In this document: positions 7,078-12,773 of the stretch, piece by piece | Numbering within the stretch: position 1 is the stretch's first letter | How the letters are laid out: the number at the start of each line of letters is the position of its first letter | NCBI GenBank assembly: GCA_035528295.1 | Contig: DATKYY010000026.1 | Coordinates: forward strand, 1 to 15,512 | From: G020353235 sp035528295 | GTDB lineage: Bacteria > Chloroflexota > Dehalococcoidia > Dehalococcoidales > JAUYDJ01 | DNA length: 15,512 nt | Direction: 5' to 3' | Notes under the pieces: generated by a model | What the model was told of the DNA's origin: nothing | Databases searched by the model: none | Seen by the model: the letters and a program-made list of their open reading frames with translations, nothing else | Made by a program: the position numbers and the translations under genes

Positions 7078-7542
7078 TCACGCTGCGGCGTAGATTACTT
7101 TGATATAGCTTGAGTTCTTGGTCTTGGCGACGGCATTCTCGCCCGCCGCCGAGCCCGACTTGACGGCCAGCCGGAGGTCAAAGGGGATGGCACTAAAGTT
7201 AGCCACCGGCTTAAAGCGGCCGTTATAGGTGTATTCCTTATAGGCGGAGGCATCGGCGGAATAGGTCACCGCGTCGTGAAGGTCAACCCAGGTCCCGCCC
7301 TTATTGCGTGCCTGCCACTTGAAGAGCACCGCTTCGGTAGTGCCGCTGGACTTGACAGCACAGGTAAGCCCGAACTCAAACTCAATAACCGCCCCCAGTA
7401 CCGGCGGGCTAACCGTAATTTCTTCCACCGCCTCGTAGTCATCGCCAGAGGTCGTCTTTTCCGAGCTCCACTGGACTCCGTCCGAGGTCAGGTTGCCCTT
7501 GGCAAAGGGGTGCTCTATATGCTCAATTACTGCCAGTATCAT
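7078..7542 (-). CDS. Beta-rich phage structural protein, possible capsid decoration
   Basis: 154 residues starting MILAVIEHIEHPFAKG. A strong AAGGAGG (7548-7554) is 5 nt before this ATG; the open frame extends to a TTG at 7620, but that would bury the ribosome-binding site inside the gene. The body alternates short strands: EEITVSPPVLGAVIEFEFGL, VLFKWQARNKGGTWVDLHDAV, YTYNGRF, FDLRLAVKSG and YIKVIYAAA, consistent with a single beta-sandwich. It follows the major capsid gene, the usual slot of head decoration, fibre or stabilising proteins. I do not recognise the family. Confidence 0.65.
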   Translation of the reverse strand: MILAVIEHIEHPFAKGNLTSDGVQWSSEKTTSGDDYEAVEEITVSPPVLGAVIEFEFGLTCAVKSSGTTEAVLFKWQARNKGGTWVDLHDAVTYSADASAYKEYTYNGRFKPVANFSAIPFDLRLAVKSGSAAGENAVAKTKNSSYIKVIYAAA

Positions 7543-7547
7543 CATCT

Positions 7548-7554
7548 CCTCCTT
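7548..7554 (-). promoter_or_regulatory. Shine-Dalgarno AAGGAGG deciding the start at 7542
   Basis: AAGGAGG on the minus strand is followed by AG and two consecutive ATG codons. The first ATG is only 2 nt away, the second 5 nt, so the second is favoured. This rejects the longer frame starting at 7620. Confidence 0.8.
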
Positions 7555-7640
7555 ATTCAGGACAGGAGGCTGGAGTCTGTTCCCCAGCTCTCCTATCCCG
7601 GCTTGGGTGGCGGCTGCCAAAATTCAACCGCCAGCCTAAT

Positions 7641-8561
7641 TTAGTCCTGGGCACCAATGAGTGCCGCCGCCTTGATTGAGCTAAACAGGGCCAGGGAAAC
7701 ATACCATTTAATTCTGGTGCGGGAAGCATCTTTGGTCTCCAGGGAGCCAATCGGCTCAACGGTTAGCTGTCCCGGGCCGGTTAGCCCGCAAAGGGCGCCT
7801 TCTCCCATCTGGAAGGCATAAATCGCGGAGCAGGTGCCACCGGTGGTGGCGGTCTCAACACTCCCAGTGAGCACATGGGTATCCAGTATCCAGTCATTGA
7901 CCCCGATGGGGATGCCGTCCCAGAACTGGACGAAGTTGCCCCACTTGTCCCGGTCGGTCTCCATCATGCTGCCGGCAGCCCTGACCAGGGCGTTAACCTT
8001 ACGCCGGGAGCGGCGACTCATCAAGAGCAGGTCGGGCTTGCCCCCCTTCACGGCATCAATCAGCTCATCCAGCATGGACAGGGTGAGGGTAGCCCCGGTC
8101 GCCCCGGCCGCAATCACCTGGTCGGAGGCAGAGGTGGTGTCAATCAGCATTCTTACGCCGTCAAACTGCTTGGCATTGGTAACCGAGTCACCATAGATAA
8201 AGATTTCCTCGAATTTATCCTTGAGCGCCTTGGCCTTGAGTTCAACAACGGCTGCCTCCAGGTCCTGCAGATTAGAGCGGGTCGCCTTGAGGAAGTTATC
8301 GACATCGGCATCACCACCCATAATCTTCAGGTTGGCTGTCTTCTGCTCAAAGGTAGGCGTGGACTCAGCCCAGGCATCACCGACATCATAGAAATCGATG
8401 CTGGGCAGGGTCTTCTCCTGGTTGTAGGTCAGTCCGTTACCGACAATCTCAACGAAGGACAGCTGCTGCAGTATCGGGGAATCCTTGACGATAGTCTCCA
8501 CCACCCCCTGCAGTAGCATATCATTGGACAATTTACTTGCTTCAGCTAGGGTTAAAGCCAT
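7641..8561 (-). CDS. Phage major capsid protein
   Basis: 306 residues, the size of HK97-fold shell proteins that lack a fused delta domain. Recognisable features are the N-terminal helical segment (ASKLSNDMLLQGVVETIVKD), SPILQQLSFVEIVGNGLTYNQE, IDFYDVGDAWAES and FEQKTANLKIMGGDADVDNFL, resembling the N-arm and E-loop region of this capsid family; LLLMSRRSRRKVNALVRAAG in the middle; and a C-terminal IKWYVSLALFSSIKAAALIG strand pair. GGAGGT lies 9 nt before the ATG, and the scaffold stop codon abuts the start. The order portal, coiled-coil protein, capsid protein matches head modules of tailed phages. The assignment rests on sequence style and gene order, not on a database search. Confidence 0.85.
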   Translation of the reverse strand: MALTLAEASKLSNDMLLQGVVETIVKDSPILQQLSFVEIVGNGLTYNQEKTLPSIDFYDVGDAWAESTPTFEQKTANLKIMGGDADVDNFLKATRSNLQDLEAAVVELKAKALKDKFEEIFIYGDSVTNAKQFDGVRMLIDTTSASDQVIAAGATGATLTLSMLDELIDAVKGGKPDLLLMSRRSRRKVNALVRAAGSMMETDRDKWGNFVQFWDGIPIGVNDWILDTHVLTGSVETATTGGTCSAIYAFQMGEGALCGLTGPGQLTVEPIGSLETKDASRTRIKWYVSLALFSSIKAAALIGAQD

Positions 8562-9065
8562 TTAATTTTTACCTCCAATTGCGTATTGAATCTTCTCCCG
8601 GGGAGAAAGAGCGGTGAGGTCAGGCAACATCCTGGGCGGTGCGCCGGCGGGGAATCTAGACTTAGAAGCCTCGGCTTCCATTCCCTCTTTTACCCGGCTA
8701 ATGAGCTCCCGGGCATTGGCCACCGACTGGTCTATCGCCTCAATGGTGTCACCGCTGATGAGCTCCTCGGGAATATCAGGGTTAGCCTGAACTACCAGAT
8801 GGCGGTAACTGATTACTGCCTCAACCAGAGAATCCTGTGCTTTGTTCAGCGCTCCCTCCAGCTCGGCGACAGTCTGCTTCAAGGTAGCCACTTCACTATC
8901 TTTCTCCGCTATTACCTGCTCTACCTCGGTAATCCGGCCATCCTTGCCTTTGAGCGCCGCCTCTTTTTCCGCCACCACCCCCTCCAGCTCGGCAATTCTG
9001 GCTTTTAGTTCCTCAAGCTCGTCCCCCTCGGGACTATGGTCTTGCTTCAGTTCATCTTCAGGCAA
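8562..9065 (-). CDS. Coiled-coil scaffold-like protein
   Basis: 167 acidic residues with a TTG start, convincing because AGGAGGTG lies 4 nt upstream (9070-9077). Residues about 12-95 are a long coiled coil of heptads rich in Glu, Lys, Leu and Ala; a short structured part follows (VEAVISYRHLVVQANPDIPEEL), and the C-terminus carries LSPREKIQYAIGGKN. Size, acidity, coiled coil and position between portal and major capsid protein match internal scaffolding proteins, which assemble with the capsid protein and are then released. No protease domain is fused to it, and no separate prohead protease is seen, so the scaffold may leave uncut. Family membership is not certain. Confidence 0.7.
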   Translation of the reverse strand: MPEDELKQDHSPEGDELEELKARIAELEGVVAEKEAALKGKDGRITEVEQVIAEKDSEVATLKQTVAELEGALNKAQDSLVEAVISYRHLVVQANPDIPEELISGDTIEAIDQSVANARELISRVKEGMEAEASKSRFPAGAPPRMLPDLTALSPREKIQYAIGGKN

Positions 9066-9069
9066 ATTT

Positions 9070-9077
9070 CACCTCCT
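9070..9077 (-). promoter_or_regulatory. Ribosome-binding site AGGAGGTG for a TTG start
   Basis: A near-perfect anti-16S match, 4 nt from the TTG at 9065. It is the reason for accepting a rare start codon for the scaffold-like gene, which has no in-frame ATG nearby. Confidence 0.8.
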
Positions 9078-9081
9078 GAAC

Positions 9082-10470
9082 TTACTCCTCAACGCCGGCA
9101 GCCGGAGATGTTACCGCTCTCTCCCTCGCTCCGCCTCGGACTGACCTGACGTCAAGCTCTTTATTCATCCTGAGGATGCGCTCTCTCTCCTCAAGCCATC
9201 GGTTGAATTCAGCCTCAGGGTCTTTCACCCCGATTTCATCCATCGCCCGGCGCCGGGAGTGAATCCCGGCCTGGACCAGGCTTTGCTCATGAGCCACCAT
9301 TCGCGCCCTGTCCTGAGGTAGTACCGGTCCCCAGACTACCCTCAAGCGGTAGTTACCGAAGTCCTCCCCCTGGTACTTCTCCACCAGCTTCAGGATAAGG
9401 GTATTGCGGCGGTTATAAGATGCGGTGCGGATAATCCGCTTGCGCCGCACCTTCTGCAGCAGGGGGTGGAGGTCAAACTCCATGGCAACCCCCGACAGGT
9501 CCCGCTCCGCGCCACCAAAGGCGGAGCGGGGGGACTCGGAGATATCATGCATGGTGCGATAGAGCAAATTGATGTAGTCAATATGCAAGCCGACCCCGCC
9601 ACCCTGAAGCAGGTCTAAAAGATAGGCCTTGGCATCCTCGGGGATATTCCATACCGCCCCCGGTCTGACAGCGATATCTTCTGACTCCTCCACATTCTCC
9701 AGCACCGCAATCGGGTTCCCGGATAGCTCCAGTATCCGGGAGAGCTGGCTCATGGCCCGGTTAAGCTCTCGCTGCGGCTCCATAATCTGCAGCAGGTCAG
9801 ATATACCCCAGAACTTCTTCGGCTCCCTTAAGTTGGGATAGATAATAAAGGGGATAAACCCGTAGGGATTGGGTTTTCGGTCCACCAGGCTATTATCCAG
9901 ATAGAGTTCAAAGTCATTGTCCGTCCACAGTTCGACAACGGTCACCGCTTTCGCCTTGCTCTTCACCGAATAGAGCATCTCGACTTCCTCCCGGGAAAGG
10001 CTATATTTAGAGGCGACCCGCCACAGGTGTGAGGTATCATCACCGGACCACCAGGCATAGATACCCTGCACATCGGGGGCGGTAACCCTTATCCGCTTGG
10101 CATCCGTGTCCCAGATAACCTTGTAGCCGGCATCACCGAGGATGGCACAATCAATCTCGGTCTCAAGGTCGAGCTGCTCCAGGTTATTCTCCTCATTTAT
10201 CCGGTGCAGCACCTGCTCGGCGCGGCGCGCCTTCTCCCTGGCTTCATCTGAGTCCTCCACCGCCTCAACGACAAAGTTCATCCCGGACATAAGGTAGGAA
10301 GTAATCTTATCGATGAAGACCTTGGCATAGTTAAAGGTAAGGTGCTTCTCCCCCCACTTTTCCCGTCCCTGCCAGTGAACACCCCGGTAGAAATCCAGTA
10401 ACTCCTGATAACCCCTGATTCGGTCGCTATCCCGCTGGTTTAACACGGTCGGACTTAAGCTTTCACCCAT
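9082..10470 (-). CDS. Phage portal protein, SPP1 gp6-like
   Basis: 462 residues; the ATG has GAGGT 5 nt upstream. The portal is the dodecameric ring at the unique capsid vertex through which the terminase packs DNA. Diagnostic features: an N-terminal helical region with YQELLDFYRGVHW; KHLTFNYAKVFIDKITSYLMSG, typical of the gp6 family; NPYGFIPFIIYPNL, the family's characteristic NPYGxIPFI strand; a central QRELNRAMSQLSRI helix; SAFGGAERDLSGVAMEFDLHPLL, which corresponds to the SG-x-A segment before the tunnel region; and a C-terminal charged tail. The family usually has 420-520 residues, so the gene looks complete. It is separated from the terminase gene, its usual neighbour, by about 4 kb carrying the opposed surface-protein cassette. 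Confidence 0.9.
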   Translation of the reverse strand: MGESLSPTVLNQRDSDRIRGYQELLDFYRGVHWQGREKWGEKHLTFNYAKVFIDKITSYLMSGMNFVVEAVEDSDEAREKARRAEQVLHRINEENNLEQLDLETEIDCAILGDAGYKVIWDTDAKRIRVTAPDVQGIYAWWSGDDTSHLWRVASKYSLSREEVEMLYSVKSKAKAVTVVELWTDNDFELYLDNSLVDRKPNPYGFIPFIIYPNLREPKKFWGISDLLQIMEPQRELNRAMSQLSRILELSGNPIAVLENVEESEDIAVRPGAVWNIPEDAKAYLLDLLQGGGVGLHIDYINLLYRTMHDISESPRSAFGGAERDLSGVAMEFDLHPLLQKVRRKRIIRTASYNRRNTLILKLVEKYQGEDFGNYRLRVVWGPVLPQDRARMVAHEQSLVQAGIHSRRRAMDEIGVKDPEAEFNRWLEERERILRMNKELDVRSVRGGARERAVTSPAAGVEE

Positions 10471-10508
10471 TGTTTACCTCTTAATCTTTTCTTTTCTCAC
10501 AGTTGGGT

Positions 10509-10808
10509 CTAAAGGGACTGCTGGCAGAACTCGGCGATGTGCTTCTTCAAAGCCCTCTGTACGGTTCGCCGGCTGACGCCAAAGACAAGTGCCAGCTCTT
10601 TTACCCCCTTACCCTCGGCAGAGAATCGCTGCACTATCTCACTATCCCGCTGCCCCTTAAGCCGGCGCTGCCTGCCTCCAGGCTCGTCATAGATACATTT
10701 GGGGAAGGGACAATTAAGACAGGACCGGGCAAGCTCGCAACCCTCATCACGATAGTGGCAGTACTCTGGTGGCAAATCCAGCTCATCTCGTTTCATCCCC
10801 GGTTCCAT
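10509..10808 (-). CDS. Cys-rich helix-turn-helix protein, possible phage regulator or small terminase-like protein
   Basis: 99 residues. The N-terminal half has a Cys cluster, C17-x6-C24-x5-C30-x2-C33-x4-C38, which could bind zinc or an iron-sulphur cluster, followed by YDEPGGRQRR. The C-terminal half has a clear helix-turn-helix: VKELALVFGVSRRTVQRAL (residues 69-87), of the type found in sigma region 4 and transposase/resolvase-like DNA-binding proteins. It is the first gene of the leftward operon, 38 bp before the portal, and lies behind a candidate promoter in the divergent gap. A regulator of the operon is one reading; another is a small terminase subunit, which also uses an HTH and usually precedes the portal, though none is known to me with this Cys cluster. 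An in-frame ATG 12 bp downstream, after GGGG, is an alternative start. Confidence 0.65.
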   Translation of the reverse strand: MEPGMKRDELDLPPEYCHYRDEGCELARSCLNCPFPKCIYDEPGGRQRRLKGQRDSEIVQRFSAEGKGVKELALVFGVSRRTVQRALKKHIAEFCQQSL

Positions 10809-10850
10809 AGCCCAAACCTGCCCGCATAGCGCTTAAACTCTGCAACCAAT

Positions 10851-10879
10851 AAAATAGCACATATGTTCTATTACGTCAA
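10851..10879 (-). promoter_or_regulatory. Sigma70-like promoter for the leftward phage operon
   Basis: On the minus strand, TTGACG (plus coordinates 10874-10879) is followed after exactly 17 bp by TATTTT (10851-10856). Transcription would start near 10844 and leave a leader of about 36 nt before the HTH gene. The -35 is good and the -10 moderate. Direct mapping of the transcript start is not available. Confidence 0.55.
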
Positions 10880-10884
10880 GGGTA

Positions 10885-10938
10885 TTTTGTCACCAGCACT
10901 TGACAAAAGTATTTTATTATATTATTATTTTGACAAAG
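10885..10938. promoter_or_regulatory. Operator-like cluster of TGACAAA repeats
   Basis: TGACAAA occurs at 10901-10907 and 10931-10937 in direct orientation, 30 bp apart, and as its inverse TTTGTCA at 10886-10892. The first direct copy overlaps the rightward -35 box and the second covers the predicted start site. The inverse and first direct copies form a TTTTGTC-N10-GACAAAA inverted repeat. The layout fits a repressor site for the adjacent small HTH protein, but part of the similarity follows from the -35 consensus itself. Confidence 0.4.
10900..10928 (+). promoter_or_regulatory. Strong sigma70-like promoter for the rightward cassette
   Basis: TTGACA at 10900-10905, a 17-bp AT-rich spacer, and TATTAT at 10923-10928. 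The predicted start near 10935 gives a leader of about 24 nt before the ATG at 10959. The match to the consensus is close, and it is the reason for rejecting the longer upstream start at 10863 for the HTH gene. Confidence 0.7.
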
Positions 10939-10958
10939 CAATATCTTTGGCGAGAATT

Positions 10959-11165
10959 ATGGAACCATGGAATAATTACTTTAACACCATTGAGGCCGGC
11001 CACCGTCTCAAGATTCATCCCGAGACGGTAAAACGGCTGTGCCGACAGGGGGACCTGCCGGCGGTAAAGATTCACAATACCTGGTTAATCAATAAAGATG
11101 TCCTGGATAACTTTGCCGGAACCTATGTTCCCAAGCGTGGTGCCAGAAAAAGGCTGATAAATTAG
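10959..11165 (+). CDS. Excisionase/MerR-type small helix-turn-helix DNA-binding protein
   Basis: 68 residues starting MEPWNNYFNTIEA. The whole protein is one winged HTH of the excisionase-family/HTH_17 type: YFNTIEAGHRLKIHPETVKRL is the helix-turn-helix, CRQGDLPAVKIHNTWLINKDVLDNF the wing with the usual G-x-L-P-A-x-K-x-x-x-x-W-x-I pattern, and a basic PKRGARKR tail ends it. Such proteins act as recombination directionality factors or as small transcription regulators. No integrase lies in the window, and it is the first gene of a transcript with two surface-protein genes (29-bp gap), so control of that cassette, perhaps of its own promoter, is the more likely role. The ribosome-binding site is weak (GGCGAG). 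Confidence 0.75.
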   Translation: MEPWNNYFNTIEAGHRLKIHPETVKRLCRQGDLPAVKIHNTWLINKDVLDNFAGTYVPKRGARKRLIN

Positions 11166-11194
11166 GCGGCGAGTATCAAGGGGGTGATGGTCAG

Positions 11195-12727
11195 ATGAGG
11201 TACGGTAAAGCCCTTAGAATTCTGGCTCTAGGCTCAATCCTGTCCCTGCTGGTAACGGTCATACCGGCCACACCAGCCCTGGCGGCACCATTAATCACCT
11301 TGTCGCCAACTTCGGGTGCCATCGGGACCAAGTTGACCGTAACCGGAAACAACTTTGACTCTTATATTGGTGATACCGTCTTAATACTATTTGATGATAC
11401 CGAGACGGCTGAGCTAACGGTGCCGGAAACAGGGAGCTTTAGCTTTAATTTTCTCATACCGGCCGGTGCGTCACCGGGGAGAGCCTGGATTACGGTTAAA
11501 AGTGAGTTTGACTTTATCCTCGCCCAGAGCTCGTTTATTATCGCCAAAACTGAAATCAAGCTGGACACCAACCAGGGAGCCGTCGGCACCACCGTAGCCC
11601 TTGAGGGCAGGGGGTTCTATGTGGAAAAACTGGTAACCTTCTACTACCGCTACGATGGGATTAAATCAAAGCTAGGCACAGTCACAGCCAGTCCTACCGG
11701 TGAGTGTAGCCTCAGCTTTACTATCCCGGAGAGTGCCGTCGGCAAGCACGAGGTTAGCGGCGTGGGTGCCGAAGGCAATTCCGCTGAAGCTGACTTTATG
11801 GTGATTCCGTCCTTTACCCTGGACCCGACCTCAGGAGCGGTAGCTGATACCATAACCGCCGCCGGACACGGTTTGACCAAAAGGAGCGTGATTACCATCT
11901 ACTTCAGAAACACCGAGGTCGCCCATGCCAAGACCGGTGAATACGGTAGCTTTGAGGTTATCTTTAAAGTACCGTCAATGAAGTCCAGTACCTACGAGGT
12001 AAAGGCAGAGGATGAATCAAGAAACTCGGCCAAGGCTATATTCACCATCGTTGAGGCCTCTCTCAGCCAGACCACGGGCAACATCGGTACCCCGCTCATC
12101 GCTAGCGGCGCCGGTTTCCTGGTGGGCAAGACAGTAACCGTCAACTATGATGACCTGGAAATAGCTCTGGCCACGGCGGGTAGCGGCGGCAGCTTCTCGG
12201 TCGCCTTCAATGTTCCGGCCAGTGTCAGCGGCGAGCATAACATAACGGTAAGTGACGGCACCAACGTCATTCAGCTCATCTTTACTATGGAGTCAGAGGC
12301 ACCACCGGCACCAGCGCCACAACTACCCGAAACCGGGGTTAAGGCAGACTCACCGCTACACCTTGACTGGGCCGATGTCACCGACGATAGCCCTCCGGTG
12401 ACCTATGCGCTGCAGATTGCCACCAGCAAGGACTTCCCCGCCGATTCCGTAGTCCTGGAAAAAGCCGGGCTCGACATATCAGAATATACCCTCACTGAAG
12501 ACGAACAGCTGGCGCCGGTCAGCAAGAAAGCGCCCTACTACTGGCGGGTGAAAGCGGTAGACGGTGCCTCTAACGAGAGCCTGTGGTCAACGCCACGGTC
12601 GTTCTATATTGGCGCCCCCTTCGCCCTGAGTGGCTGGGTACTTTTTACCCTGATCGGACTGGGGGTCATATTGATTGGTCTGTTACTATTCTGGATGGGA
12701 AGGAGAACCGCCTATTACCGACCGTAA
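11195..12727 (+). CDS. Exported TIG-like repeat protein with FN3-like domain and C-terminal membrane anchor (paralogue 1)
   Basis: 510 residues; the ATG is 7 nt after a strong AAGGGGGTG. Residues 1-30 are a signal peptide ending PATPALA. Four Ig/TIG-like repeats follow at about 37, 124, 208 and 290, each opening with L-x-P-T-x-G-x-x-G-T and a V-x-G-x-G-F turn, and each closing in a xxIPxxxxGxHxIxV strand. An AP-rich linker leads to an FN3-like domain (about 380-480) with DWADVTDDSPPVTYALQIA and YYWRVKAVDGASNES. Residues about 482-503 are a membrane helix, followed by a short GRRTAYYRP tail. The protein is therefore displayed outside the cell on a single anchor, as an adhesin, envelope structural protein or receptor; no enzyme motif is seen. 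The downstream gene is a paralogue, with the highest similarity in the last repeat and FN3-like domain. Confidence 0.85.
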   Translation: MRYGKALRILALGSILSLLVTVIPATPALAAPLITLSPTSGAIGTKLTVTGNNFDSYIGDTVLILFDDTETAELTVPETGSFSFNFLIPAGASPGRAWITVKSEFDFILAQSSFIIAKTEIKLDTNQGAVGTTVALEGRGFYVEKLVTFYYRYDGIKSKLGTVTASPTGECSLSFTIPESAVGKHEVSGVGAEGNSAEADFMVIPSFTLDPTSGAVADTITAAGHGLTKRSVITIYFRNTEVAHAKTGEYGSFEVIFKVPSMKSSTYEVKAEDESRNSAKAIFTIVEASLSQTTGNIGTPLIASGAGFLVGKTVTVNYDDLEIALATAGSGGSFSVAFNVPASVSGEHNITVSDGTNVIQLIFTMESEAPPAPAPQLPETGVKADSPLHLDWADVTDDSPPVTYALQIATSKDFPADSVVLEKAGLDISEYTLTEDEQLAPVSKKAPYYWRVKAVDGASNESLWSTPRSFYIGAPFALSGWVLFTLIGLGVILIGLLLFWMGRRTAYYRP

Positions 12728-12760
12728 CTTGCACCTTAAATGACAACTTTAACCAAACCA

Positions 12761-12765
12761 GGAGG
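12761..12765 (+). promoter_or_regulatory. Ribosome-binding site GGAGG deciding the start at 12774
   Basis: GGAGG is 2 nt before the ATG at 12768 and 8 nt before the ATG at 12774. Only the second spacing is normal, and it yields a signal peptide beginning MRNTKIWRIL, matching the paralogue's MRYGKALRIL. Confidence 0.75.
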
Positions 12766-12773
12766 AAATGGAA

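Noticed and set aside
7543..7620. TTG start at 7620 for the protein after the capsid gene
   Set aside because: It would place the strong AAGGAGG at 7548-7554 inside the gene; the ATG after that site is a better start.
7875..8516. 213-aa open frame on the plus strand opposite the capsid gene
   Set aside because: No domain or ribosome-binding site; it lies antisense to a well-supported capsid gene and is a codon-bias shadow, as is the shorter frame at 7834-8196.
8586..9144. Plus-strand frames opposite the scaffold-like gene
   Set aside because: Low-complexity Ser-rich translation is the mirror of the coiled-coil codons on the other strand; no independent evidence of coding.
10863..10958. N-terminal extension of the excisionase-like protein
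   Set aside because: These codons overlap the strong promoter at 10900-10928, and the family begins at about the MEPWNNYFNT position.
10959..11165. Function as a true excisionase with a nearby integrase
   Set aside because: No tyrosine or serine recombinase is present in the window, and the gene heads a surface-protein transcript, so a regulator is the safer call.
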